From contig NZ_JAXEWM010000171.1 of assembly GCF_034113885.1 (NCBI RefSeq), positions 1-9,582 on the forward strand: DNA of 9,582 nucleotides, in the 5' to 3' direction. The translations under genes and the position numbers were made by a program. Shown one piece after another: positions 1-6,655 of the stretch (positions are counted from its first letter, which is position 1; every line of letters starts with the position of its first letter). The stretch comes from Intestinibacter sp034113885. Its GTDB lineage: Bacteria > Bacillota > Clostridia > Peptostreptococcales > Peptostreptococcaceae. The notes under the pieces are model-generated. The model did not search any database. It was not told where the DNA came from and saw only the letters and a list, made by a program, of their open reading frames with translations.

Positions 1-419
1 ATTTTGCACTAGAGGCTACAGGAATTTCTGATATACAGAATAAAAAAGTAAATAATTTATCTGGGGGTCAAAGGCAGAGGGCGTTTATAGCGATGTCTCT
101 AGCTCAAAATACAGATGTTTTGCTGTTAGATGAGCCTACGACTTACTTAGACATATATCATCAGATAGAGATATTAGAGGTAGTCAAAAGCTTGAATCAA
201 AAATACGGTATCACTATAATAATGGTACTTCACGATTTAAATCAAGCTGTAAATTACAGTCACAATTTGGTGATAATGAAAGATGGAGAAATAGTAAAGA
301 TGGGTAGAGCTTCTAAGGTAATAGATGAAAAGACAATAAACGATGTTTATAGGGTATCTGGATATATACATAGAGAGGAAAATGATCAGATTTATTTTAT
401 ACCTAAGAAGATATGCTAA
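1..419 (+). CDS. Iron-siderophore (FhuC/FecE-type) ABC transporter ATP-binding protein, 5'-truncated
   Basis: This is the C-terminal half (138 codons, reading from base 3) of a cytoplasmic ABC ATPase that would power uptake of ferric siderophore or a related metal chelate through a FecCD-type permease. The sequence shows the ABC signature LSGGQRQRAFIAM (bases 57-95), a Walker B with catalytic Glu (VLLLDEPTTYLD, about 117-152), and an H-loop (VLHDLNQA) about 225-248. The run DEPTTYLDIYHQIEIL followed by HDLNQAVNYSHNLVIMKDGEIV is characteristic of the FhuC/FecE/BtuD group. That family is usually about 255-275 residues, so the Walker A half lies upstream of the window. The stop is TAA at 417-419. 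A DUF454 gene follows after 25 bp with no terminator, so it is likely the same transcript. The exact substrate (siderophore, haem or cobalamin) cannot be decided from this half. Confidence 0.9.
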   Translation, partial: FALEATGISDIQNKKVNNLSGGQRQRAFIAMSLAQNTDVLLLDEPTTYLDIYHQIEILEVVKSLNQKYGITIIMVLHDLNQAVNYSHNLVIMKDGEIVKMGRASKVIDEKTINDVYRVSGYIHREENDQIYFIPKKIC

Positions 420-444
420 ATAAAAAAATTAAAGGAGAGAGATT

Positions 445-822
445 ATGTTAAAAAAAGTAGTACTTATAGTAGTTGGAACGATATCGCTGTTGCTTGGAAT
501 AATAGGTGTATTTTTGCCGGTACTACCGACGACACCTCTTTTACTTTTGACTTCTTATTGCTATATAAAAAGCAGTGATAGATTGAGTGAGAAATTTATG
601 AAAACAAAAATATACGATAAATATGTCAGAAATTTTCATGAAAAGGGCGGCATGACATTAAAGGGTAAGTTGATGCTTACAATACCTGTATCTTTGATGT
701 TACTTATTATGTTCATAAAAATCGATAGCAGTATAATGAGAATGGTTATTGTTATTATGTGGGTCGCAAAGGTCGTTTTCTTTACTAAAATGAAAACAAT
801 TAAGGAGGTTGGAAATGTTTAA
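445..822 (+). CDS. DUF454 (YbaN-like) small inner-membrane protein
   Basis: A 125-residue membrane protein of the DUF454/YbaN family, whose biochemical function is unknown. The family signature is clear near the N-terminus: a hydrophobic helix followed by LGIIGVFLPVLPTTP and then LLLLTSYCYIKSSDR (residues about 17-47). The Pro-rich turn and the S-S-x-R stretch are the most conserved parts of the family. One or two further hydrophobic helices follow (about residues 72-112), so the protein should sit in the cytoplasmic membrane with short loops. The start is ATG 445, preceded by AAAGGAGAG at 431-439. Its 3' end overlaps the next gene's ATG by 8 bp, which suggests translational coupling to the ABC half-transporter. 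Its place between an iron-type ABC ATPase and two ABC half-transporters suggests an accessory role in the same transport process, but that is inference. Confidence 0.85.
   Translation: MLKKVVLIVVGTISLLLGIIGVFLPVLPTTPLLLLTSYCYIKSSDRLSEKFMKTKIYDKYVRNFHEKGGMTLKGKLMLTIPVSLMLLIMFIKIDSSIMRMVIVIMWVAKVVFFTKMKTIKEVGNV
802..808 (+). promoter_or_regulatory. Ribosome binding site that fixes the CydD-like start
   Basis: AAGGAGG lies inside the 3' end of the DUF454 gene, 6 nt before ATG 815. An in-frame TTG at 809 would touch the ribosome binding site itself, so ATG 815 is the supported start. The stop of DUF454 (820-822) overlaps the new reading frame, the usual arrangement for coupled translation. Confidence 0.8.
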
Positions 823-2593
823 AAAAAGGTTGTTAGAATTGTGTTCTAGTTCAAAAAAATGGATCGCCATGACGGTTTTGATGAACTGGATATCGATAAT
901 ATGCAATATTTTAGTCGTTTTATTTATAGGAAACACTATGGATAAATTGATAAATTCGAATTTAGATATAAATTATTTAAGAGATGGAATTTACTTAGGA
1001 GCGTTGTTAGGTATAAGGTTTTTAGCTAATTACTACTCGACTAAGTTTTCGCTAAATTGCTCGAGCGAGGTTAAGAAGGTTTTAAGGGAGAAGGTATACG
1101 AGAAATTGCTTGATATAGGAGTTAATTATAATAAATTTATATCTACGTCCTCTGTGGTTCAAATGGGCGTGGATGGCATTGAAGCGCTGGAAATATATTT
1201 TGGAAGATTTTTACCACAATTATTCTATAGTGTGCTGGCTCCACTGACTCTATTTTTTGTGCTATCGTTTATAAGCTTTGAGGTGGCTTTTGTACTGCTT
1301 ATATGTGTTCCGCTTATACCGTTTACTATAATGGCAGTTATGAAAATAGCTAAGAAGCTTCTAAGCAAATACTGGGGTGTTTACACAGATTTAGGTGATT
1401 CATTTTTAGAAAATCTACAAGGTCTTACTACTTTAAAGATATTCGATTTGGATGAAGAGAAGAACATAGAGATGAATCAAAATGCAGAGGATTTTAGAAG
1501 GATAACTATGAAGGTTCTTTTGATGCAGCTAAATTCTATAACTATAATGGATTTAGTCGCTTTTGGAGGTTCGGCAGTTGGGATATTGATAGCAGTAAGT
1601 CAATTTAAAAGCTCTATTATAACTCCAGGTCAGCTTTTGATAATAATTTTATTATCAGCTGAGTTTTTCTTGCCTATGAGACTTCTAGGATCTCTATTCC
1701 ATGTAGCTATGAACGGAATATCTGCAAGTGATAAGATATTCGATTTGCTAGATATAGAAATAGAGCAAAAAGAGAGTTTAAATGAAAAAGAATTAAAATC
1801 TCTTGAAAATATAGATATAAAATTAGAAAATGTGTCTTACAGCTACGACAAACAGAGAGAAATTTTAAAGGATATAAATGTAGATATAAAAGACAAACAG
1901 ACTGTGGCATTTGTAGGAGAGAGCGGCTCTGGAAAGAGTACAATAACTAATTTACTTCTCAAAGTAGATGAGGTAGATGGAGGAAAAATCACATTAAATG
2001 GAATAAACTTAAACGATATCCCATTTGATGTGTTGAATAAAAAGATAGGCTTTATAAACCACAACGCTTATATTTTTAATACTACTATAAGAGAAAATAT
2101 AATTATGGGCAAAAAAGATGCTACGGATGAGGAAATATACGAAGTACTAAAAGAAGCAAATTTAGATGGTTTTGTAAAAAGCCTTCCAAATAAACTAGAT
2201 ACAAAGGTAGGAGAAGGTGGAAATCTACTGTCTGGAGGACAAAAGCAGAGACTTTGCCTAGCTAGAACTATTATAAAAAATCCAGATATATATATTTTCG
2301 ACGAGGCGACTTCAAATATAGACGTGGAAAGTGAAGAAAAAATCTGGGATAGTATAAATAAATTGTCTAAAGAAAAAACAGTAATTGTAATTTCACATAG
2401 ACTTTTGAATGTGAAAAATGCAGATAAAATATATCTTCTAGACGACGGTAAAATAGCTGAGGCTGGAAACCACAAAACGCTTATGATGAAAAATGGACTT
2501 TATAAAAAATTAGTAGAGCATCAAGATAATTTGGAGAGTATATACGATGAATTAGAAAATAAAAACAAAGTTGAAGAAATGAAGGTGATATAG
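815..2593 (+). CDS. CydD-like ABC half-transporter (exporter fold, membrane domain plus ATPase)
   Basis: A 592-residue half-transporter with an N-terminal membrane domain of about six helices (residues about 15-310) and a C-terminal ATPase (about 335-580). Walker A GESGSGKST is at 368-376, signature LSGGQ at 472-476, Walker B IYIFDEATSN with D496 and catalytic E497, and H-loop His at 528. All catalytic elements are intact. Membrane-domain stretches such as YFGRFLPQLFYSVLAPLTLF, LQGLTTLKIF and EFFLPMRLLGSLFH resemble CydD (thiol exporter subunit). It abuts the next gene exactly (TAG then ATG), so the two products probably form a heterodimer. In proteobacteria CydDC exports cysteine/glutathione for cytochrome bd assembly. 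Here the neighbours are iron-uptake-like, so a siderophore or peptide substrate is equally possible. The start at ATG 815 is chosen over TTG 809. Confidence 0.88.
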   Translation: MFKKRLLELCSSSKKWIAMTVLMNWISIICNILVVLFIGNTMDKLINSNLDINYLRDGIYLGALLGIRFLANYYSTKFSLNCSSEVKKVLREKVYEKLLDIGVNYNKFISTSSVVQMGVDGIEALEIYFGRFLPQLFYSVLAPLTLFFVLSFISFEVAFVLLICVPLIPFTIMAVMKIAKKLLSKYWGVYTDLGDSFLENLQGLTTLKIFDLDEEKNIEMNQNAEDFRRITMKVLLMQLNSITIMDLVAFGGSAVGILIAVSQFKSSIITPGQLLIIILLSAEFFLPMRLLGSLFHVAMNGISASDKIFDLLDIEIEQKESLNEKELKSLENIDIKLENVSYSYDKQREILKDINVDIKDKQTVAFVGESGSGKSTITNLLLKVDEVDGGKITLNGINLNDIPFDVLNKKIGFINHNAYIFNTTIRENIIMGKKDATDEEIYEVLKEANLDGFVKSLPNKLDTKVGEGGNLLSGGQKQRLCLARTIIKNPDIYIFDEATSNIDVESEEKIWDSINKLSKEKTVIVISHRLLNVKNADKIYLLDDGKIAEAGNHKTLMMKNGLYKKLVEHQDNLESIYDELENKNKVEEMKVI

Positions 2594-4264
2594 ATGGAGA
2601 GTAGACAATCAGGAATAAAAATAATGCTGAGATTGATAAAAGTTCTAAAGCCTCTTGCACCTATAATGATGATAACTATATCCTTTGGAATTTTAGGATT
2701 TTTATCGGCCACGGCAATAACATCGTTTGGAATGGTGGCAGGCGCTACTGTACTTGGATTTGATATGGGAATAAGCTTAAAAGCTTCTATAATCATAGTA
2801 ATAGTATGTGCGATACTTAGAGGAATTTTGAGATTTATAGAGCAGTATTCAGGACATTTTATAGCATTTAAAATACTTGCTATACTTAGAGATAAGGTAT
2901 TTGTAGCACTTAGAAGGCTAGCACCTGCTAAGCTTGAATCTAAGGAAAAAGGAAATTTAATATCTATTATAACTAGCGATATAGAACTACTTGAGGTTTT
3001 TTATGCGCATACAGTTGCACCTATAGCTATAGGAGTAGTTACTTCTTTTGTAATAGCTGTAGTGTTGTTTAAGATAAATCCAGTATTTGGATTGTTGTCG
3101 GTTTTATTTTATATTTTAATTGGGTATTTCATACCTGTATTTTCTTCTAAATTTGCAAAACAGGGTGGAGTTGAATACAGAGAGGCATTTGCCGATTCAA
3201 ATTCATATTTTTTAGAGAGCTTAAAGGGCATCAAAGAAATATTATTATTTGATGCAGGAGAAGAAAGAATTCAAAATATAAATCAAAAAAGCGATAAATT
3301 ACATCAGAAAATGGGTGTGATAAAAGCTCATGAAGGAATTATCAGAGCGTTTACCGATATAGTTATAATGATAGCGATACTTACATTTTTATTTGTAGGA
3401 ATTGAATTATACAAAAAAGGTCAGATAAATATAGGTCAGGCGTTGGTTGCTATAGTAGTGCTTTCGAGTTCATTTGGTCCTGTAGTGGCGCTTAGTAATT
3501 TATCTAATAATTTAATCCAGACATTTGCATGTGCACAGAGGTTATTCGATATATTAGATGAGGCGCCTGTGGTAGAGGATATGTCTGGAGAGTGTGAATT
3601 GCAATCAAAGGATATAAAGGTGGGCGATATAAGCTTTTACTATGAAAATAGAGAGGAAATATTAAAAAATTTAACTTTAAGCATAAAAAAAGGTGAAAAA
3701 GTTGCTATAATAGGAGAGAGTGGCTCGGGAAAAAGCACGCTGTTAAAATTAATTATGAGATTTTGGAATGTAGATAGAGGAGAAATATCAATAGGAGATA
3801 AAAATGTTAAGACTATCCCGACAAAAACTTTGAGAAAATCTCAAACTCTAGTCAGCCAAGATACGTTTTTATTCAATGATACTATATTAAACAACATCAA
3901 AATGGTAGATAAAAATGCGACTTACGACGATGTAGTTAAAGCAGCTAAAAAAGCATCTATACATGAGTTTATAATGAAGCTCCCAAAGGGATATGACACA
4001 AATGTAGGTGAGCTGGGAGGAAACTTATCTTCAGGCGAAAAGCAGAGGTTATCTATAGCGAGGGCGTTTTTAAGAGACAGCGATATATTGATTTTAGATG
4101 AGCCTACGAGTAATTTAGATACATTAAATGAGGCTAGTATATTAAAAAGTATAAATGACGAATGCAAGGACAAAACTATAGTAATGGTATCTCATAGAAA
4201 GTCCAGCAGCGCCATATGCGATAAGAGATTTGAATTAAAGGATAAAAAGCTTGTCGGTATTTAA
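2594..4264 (+). CDS. CydC-like ABC half-transporter (exporter fold, membrane domain plus ATPase)
   Basis: A 556-residue partner half-transporter. The membrane domain (about residues 15-310) contains LAPAKLESKEKGNLISIITSD followed by an FYAHTVAP segment, a layout typical of CydC-type subunits. The ATPase domain has Walker A GESGSGKST at 374-382, a variant signature LSSGE at 478-482, Walker B ILILDEPTSN with D502 and catalytic E503, and H-loop His at 534. The start ATG 2594 directly follows the stop of the CydD-like gene, with GAAGGTGAT just upstream as a modest ribosome binding site. Zero spacing implies coupled synthesis in a 1:1 ratio. The LSSGE signature departs from LSGGQ at the third position, while the partner's is canonical, so the two ATP sites are not identical. 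Family membership is clear; the substrate is not. Confidence 0.88.
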   Translation: MESRQSGIKIMLRLIKVLKPLAPIMMITISFGILGFLSATAITSFGMVAGATVLGFDMGISLKASIIIVIVCAILRGILRFIEQYSGHFIAFKILAILRDKVFVALRRLAPAKLESKEKGNLISIITSDIELLEVFYAHTVAPIAIGVVTSFVIAVVLFKINPVFGLLSVLFYILIGYFIPVFSSKFAKQGGVEYREAFADSNSYFLESLKGIKEILLFDAGEERIQNINQKSDKLHQKMGVIKAHEGIIRAFTDIVIMIAILTFLFVGIELYKKGQINIGQALVAIVVLSSSFGPVVALSNLSNNLIQTFACAQRLFDILDEAPVVEDMSGECELQSKDIKVGDISFYYENREEILKNLTLSIKKGEKVAIIGESGSGKSTLLKLIMRFWNVDRGEISIGDKNVKTIPTKTLRKSQTLVSQDTFLFNDTILNNIKMVDKNATYDDVVKAAKKASIHEFIMKLPKGYDTNVGELGGNLSSGEKQRLSIARAFLRDSDILILDEPTSNLDTLNEASILKSINDECKDKTIVMVSHRKSSSAICDKRFELKDKKLVGI

Positions 4265-4295
4265 ATCGATATAGTAAAAGTGGAGTTGAGTTGAT

Positions 4296-4592
4296 ATGAG
4301 TCGTATAGAAAGAGAAAAGCATATAATAGAAGTGATGGTAGAGATATACTGTAAAAAAAAGCATAAATCTAAAGACGGACTATGCTCAGAATGTAGAGAA
4401 TTGCTAGATTACAGTAGACAGAGATTAGACAAATGTAAATTTGGAGAACAAAAGTCCTACTGTCAAAAATGTCCTATACATTGCTATAAAAAGGATATGA
4501 AAGAAAAAATAAAGGATGTTATGAAATTTAGTGGACCAAGGCTTTTATTTTACAATCCAGTTGAATTTTTTAAACATTTATTTTCTAAATAA
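4296..4592 (+). CDS. YgbA-family Cys-rich protein (nitrous oxide-stimulated promoter family)
   Basis: A 98-residue soluble, basic, cysteine-rich protein. It has seven Cys: C19, C30, C33, C47, C56, C59 and C63, arranged as CxxC (30-33) and then C(x8)CxxCPxxC with the core CQKCPIHCYKKDMK. The tail, FSGPRLLFYNPVEFFKHL, completes the pattern I recognise from YgbA. In enterobacteria ygbA is controlled by the NO sensor NsrR and has been linked to recovery from nitrosative stress; its biochemistry is not settled. The Cys layout would suit a metal or Fe-S site (inference). The start ATG 4296 has a weak, distant GGAG (4282-4285), giving 10 nt spacing, so translation may be poor or partly coupled. It lies 31 bp after the CydC-like gene and is followed at once by a terminator, which makes it the last gene of the operon. 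Confidence 0.82.
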   Translation: MSRIEREKHIIEVMVEIYCKKKHKSKDGLCSECRELLDYSRQRLDKCKFGEQKSYCQKCPIHCYKKDMKEKIKDVMKFSGPRLLFYNPVEFFKHLFSK

Positions 4593-4597
4593 TAGAG

Positions 4598-4641
4598 AAA
4601 ATAGTGCAAAAAGAAAAAAATTTCTTTAGCACTATTTTTTT
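4598..4641 (+). terminator. Intrinsic terminator closing the ABC/YgbA operon
   Basis: AAAATAGTGC (4598-4607) pairs perfectly with GCACTATTTT (4629-4638). The stem continues inward as AAAGAAA (4610-4616) with TTTCTTT (4621-4627) around an AAAA loop. It ends in a run of T to 4641. It starts 6 nt after the YgbA stop. The A-rich left arm means it might also work in reverse, but no minus-strand gene ends here. Confidence 0.88.
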
Positions 4642-4654
4642 GCATAAATTTATA

Positions 4655-4683
4655 TTGCAATTTACTCGATTATTTTAGATAAT
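4655..4683 (+). promoter_or_regulatory. Promoter of the TSCPD-domain gene
   Basis: TTGCAA (4655-4660), a 17-nt spacer and GATAAT (4678-4683) form a good sigma-A type promoter, with transcription expected to start near 4690. The -10 lies in the first copy of a 12-bp direct repeat. A second GATAAT at 4697-4702 with a weaker TTTAGA (4674-4679), again with 17-nt spacing, could be an overlapping promoter. Confidence 0.6.
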
Positions 4684-4707
4684 AAATATAGTTTGAGATA
4701 ATAAATA
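4677..4707 (+). repeat. 12-bp direct repeat over the -10 region
   Basis: AGATAATAAATA occurs exactly twice, at 4677-4688 and 4696-4707, 19 bp apart start to start. It covers the -10 and probable start site of the TSCPD gene. It may be a tandem regulator site, tandem -10 elements, or chance in AT-rich DNA. Confidence 0.5.
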
Positions 4708-4746
4708 AGATGTATTTTAAATCGCAAAATATAGGGAGGAATAATT

Positions 4747-4995
4747 ATGAAAATAACTTTTGAACCATCAGGAGTGTGCTGTCAACAAATGAATTTAGAA
4801 CTTGACGACGACAATATAATAACTAAAGCTGAATTTATCGGAGGATGTAATGGAAATCTTTCTGGGATATCTAAATTAATAATTGGACAAAATGCATTAG
4901 AGGTAGCAGATAAGCTAAGTGGAACTACTTGCGGACCAAAGGATACTTCATGTCCAGATCAATTATCTAAAGCTATTAAGAAGTATGTAAAATAG
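4747..4995 (+). CDS. Stand-alone TSCPD-domain protein (TIGR03905-like)
   Basis: An 82-residue soluble protein that is essentially one TSCPD domain. It contains the eponymous motif TSCPDQL at residues 67-73, with further conserved Cys at C11/C12 (GVCC), C34 (GGCNGN) and C62 (TTCGPKDTSC). The TSCPD domain is otherwise known at the C-terminus of vitamin B12-dependent (class II) ribonucleotide reductases. Single-domain copies are common in clostridia and related anaerobes and have no established role. The Cys pattern suggests metal binding or redox chemistry (inference). The start ATG 4747 has a strong GGGAGGA at 4734-4740. It has its own promoter, and the next promoter begins 21 bp after its stop with no hairpin between, so some transcripts may read through into the tyrS leader. 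Confidence 0.88.
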   Translation: MKITFEPSGVCCQQMNLELDDDNIITKAEFIGGCNGNLSGISKLIIGQNALEVADKLSGTTCGPKDTSCPDQLSKAIKKYVK

Positions 4996-5016
4996 CGAGA
5001 GAAAATATTTGAAACG

Positions 5017-5045
5017 TTGACAAAAAATAATAATTTTAATATAAT
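5017..5045 (+). promoter_or_regulatory. Consensus promoter of tyrS
   Basis: TTGACA (5017-5022), a 17-nt spacer and TATAAT (5040-5045) match the sigma-A consensus exactly. Transcription should start near 5052, about 40 nt before the T-box. Such a strong promoter fits a gene whose control is exerted afterwards by attenuation. Confidence 0.85.
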
Positions 5046-5087
5046 CTAAAATATATGTATTAAAGTTATAAAATTTGTAAAAAATAA

Positions 5088-5339
5088 TAATACAGGCAGA
5101 GATGAGGAATAGTAATAATTGAAGCTTTGACAGAGAGTAGCCGGCAGATGAGAGGCGCGAAAGGGAAGATTATGAATACACCTTTGAGCTTCACACTGAA
5201 CTTTAGTAGGATGTGACGTGAGCACACGTTATAGTGCATAGTATTTTACTTACTGAGGTAGATAATGCGAGTTATCTACGAATAAAGGTGGTAACGCGAG
5301 ATCTACTCTCGTCCTTTAGATAGAGGGCGAGAGTTTTTT
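5088..5339 (+). ncRNA. Tyrosine T-box riboswitch leader
   Basis: This leader senses uncharged tRNA-Tyr and controls read-through into tyrS. Stem I includes the helix TGAAGCT (5120-5126)/AGCTTCA (5187-5193). The specifier loop reads GAATACACC, giving codon TAC (5177-5179) for Tyr. Stem III is the perfect hairpin GTAGATAA/TTATCTAC (5258-5279). The antiterminator pairs AAAGG (5284-5288) with CCTTT (5313-5317) and GCGAG (5296-5300) with CTCGT (5308-5312). These flank the 7-nt bulge TGGTAAC (5289-5295), whose TGGT pairs with the tRNA end ACCA. The bulge is usually TGGNACC, so the sixth base differs (A for C). The specifier, the bulge and the downstream gene agree with each other. The 5' edge is approximate. 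Confidence 0.93.
5306..5339 (+). terminator. T-box attenuator terminator
   Basis: CTCTCGTCCT (5306-5315) pairs with AGGGCGAGAG (5324-5333), with one G-U pair, followed by six T (5334-5339). Its left arm contains the CTCGT and CCT segments used by the antiterminator, so the two structures exclude each other. This is standard T-box attenuation before tyrS. Confidence 0.92.
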
Positions 5340-5367
5340 AATGTAAAAACGAAAAGGAGAGGTAAAA

Positions 5368-6597
5368 ATGACAGTATATGAAGAATTAGTCGAAAGAGGA
5401 CTTATCGCACAAGTCACTGATGAAGACGAATTAAAAGAATTAATAAATGCAGGTAAAGCTACATTTTATATAGGATTTGATGCTACTGCAGATTCTCTAC
5501 ATGTAGGTCACTTCATGGCTTTATGTTTAATGAAGAGATTACAAATGGCAGGTAACACACCTATAGCTCTAGTAGGTGGAGGAACTACAATGATAGGTGA
5601 CCCATCTGGTAGAACTGATATGAGACAAATGATGACACCAGAAATGATAAACCACAACTGTGAATGCTTCAAAAAACAAATGAGTAAATTTATAGATTTC
5701 TCAGATGGCAAAGCAATACTTGCAAATAATGCAGATTGGCTACTTGACTTAAATTATATAGACGTACTAAGAGAAGTTGGAGCATGCTTTAGCGTAAACA
5801 GAATGCTTTCTGCTGAATGCTACAAACAAAGAATGGACAGAGAAGGTGGACTTACTTTCTTAGAATTCAACTACATGATAATGCAAGCTTACGATTTCTA
5901 TCAATTATATCAAAAATATGGCTGCCAAATGCAATTAGGTGGTAACGACCAATGGTCAAACATGCTTGCAGGAACTGACTTAATAAGACGTAAATTAGGC
6001 AAAAATGCTTATGCAATGACTATAACTCTACTTCTTAACTCAGAAGGTAAGAAAATGGGTAAAACTCAATCAGGTGCAGTATGGCTAGATCCTAACAAAA
6101 CATCTCCATTTGAATTCTACCAATACTGGAGAAACGTTGCAGATGCTGACGTTATAAAATGCTTAAAGATGCTTACATTCTTATCATTAGACGAAATAAA
6201 AGAAATGGAAAAATGGGAAGGTAGCGAATTAAACAAAGCTAAAGAAATATTAGCATTTGAATTAACTAAATTAGTTCACAGTGAAGAAGATGCAGTTAAA
6301 GCTCAAGAAGCTGCTAGAGCATTATTCTCTACAGGAGATGCTGCTAATATGCCAACACTTGAATTAACAGAAGCTGACTTAACTGACGGAGCTATAACTT
6401 TAGTAGACTTATTAGTTAAAGCTGAACTTGCTGGTTCAAAATCAGATGCTAGACGTAACATCGAACAAGGTGGAGTAGCTATAGACGGCGAAAAAATAGA
6501 AGACGTGAAAGCTACAGTATCTAAAGATCAATTATCAGGCGATGGTGTAGTAGTTAAACGTGGTAAGAAGAAATTCAAAAAAGTTGTTGTAAAATAA
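5368..6597 (+). CDS. tyrS: Tyrosyl-tRNA synthetase
   Basis: A 409-residue cytoplasmic class I aminoacyl-tRNA synthetase that attaches tyrosine to tRNA-Tyr using ATP. The catalytic Rossmann domain shows the HIGH-type motif HVGH (45-48) after YIGFDATADS, then ALVGGGTTMIGDPSGR, and the tyrosine/tRNA-recognition region YDFYQLYQKYGCQMQLGGNDQW. The KMSKS-type motif is KMGKT (229-233). A C-terminal S4-like RNA-binding domain spans about 340-405 (LVDLLVKAELAGSKSDARRNIEQGGVAIDG). Length and layout are normal. The start ATG 5368 follows AAGGAGAGG (5354-5362). It is preceded by a Tyr T-box and ends at a terminator, so it is transcribed alone. Compared with the upstream ABC genes it uses more AAC, GAC, TTC and CAA codons, as expected for a highly expressed housekeeping gene rather than for transferred DNA. 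Confidence 0.98.
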   Translation: MTVYEELVERGLIAQVTDEDELKELINAGKATFYIGFDATADSLHVGHFMALCLMKRLQMAGNTPIALVGGGTTMIGDPSGRTDMRQMMTPEMINHNCECFKKQMSKFIDFSDGKAILANNADWLLDLNYIDVLREVGACFSVNRMLSAECYKQRMDREGGLTFLEFNYMIMQAYDFYQLYQKYGCQMQLGGNDQWSNMLAGTDLIRRKLGKNAYAMTITLLLNSEGKKMGKTQSGAVWLDPNKTSPFEFYQYWRNVADADVIKCLKMLTFLSLDEIKEMEKWEGSELNKAKEILAFELTKLVHSEEDAVKAQEAARALFSTGDAANMPTLELTEADLTDGAITLVDLLVKAELAGSKSDARRNIEQGGVAIDGEKIEDVKATVSKDQLSGDGVVVKRGKKKFKKVVVK

Positions 6598-6615
6598 TAT
6601 AGATATATTGAGCAT

Positions 6616-6648
6616 AAAAAAAGGCGAACTAAAAAGTTCGTCTTTTTT
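6616..6648. terminator. Bidirectional terminator between tyrS and lplA
   Basis: GGCGAACT (6623-6630) pairs with AGTTCGTC (6635-6642), with one G-U pair, around a loop of four A. It is flanked by seven A on the left and six T on the right, so it gives a U-tract on either strand. It sits between the convergent stops of tyrS (6597) and lplA (6656) and can serve both genes. Confidence 0.88.
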
Positions 6649-6655
6649 CATAAAA

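Noticed and set aside
809..814. In-frame TTG at 809 as the start of the CydD-like protein (adds two residues).
   Set aside because: It would begin immediately after AAGGAGG, leaving no spacing. ATG 815 has a 6-nt spacing and is the better start.
700..936. Minus-strand open frames across the ABC genes (also 1707-2064, 2068-2475, 2521-2796 and 3922-4364).
   Set aside because: They lie antisense to well-supported genes, have no ribosome binding sites or family motifs, and read like reverse translations of AT-rich coding DNA.
815..4264. Calling the ABC pair cydD and cydC outright.
   Set aside because: Sequence similarity supports the family, but no cydAB is visible and the neighbours are iron-uptake-like, so the specific gene names are not justified.
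5508..5711. Minus-strand frame inside tyrS, and plus-strand frames inside lplA (6867-7055 and 7239-7487).
   Set aside because: These are shadows of strongly supported genes, with no RBS and no recognisable protein features.
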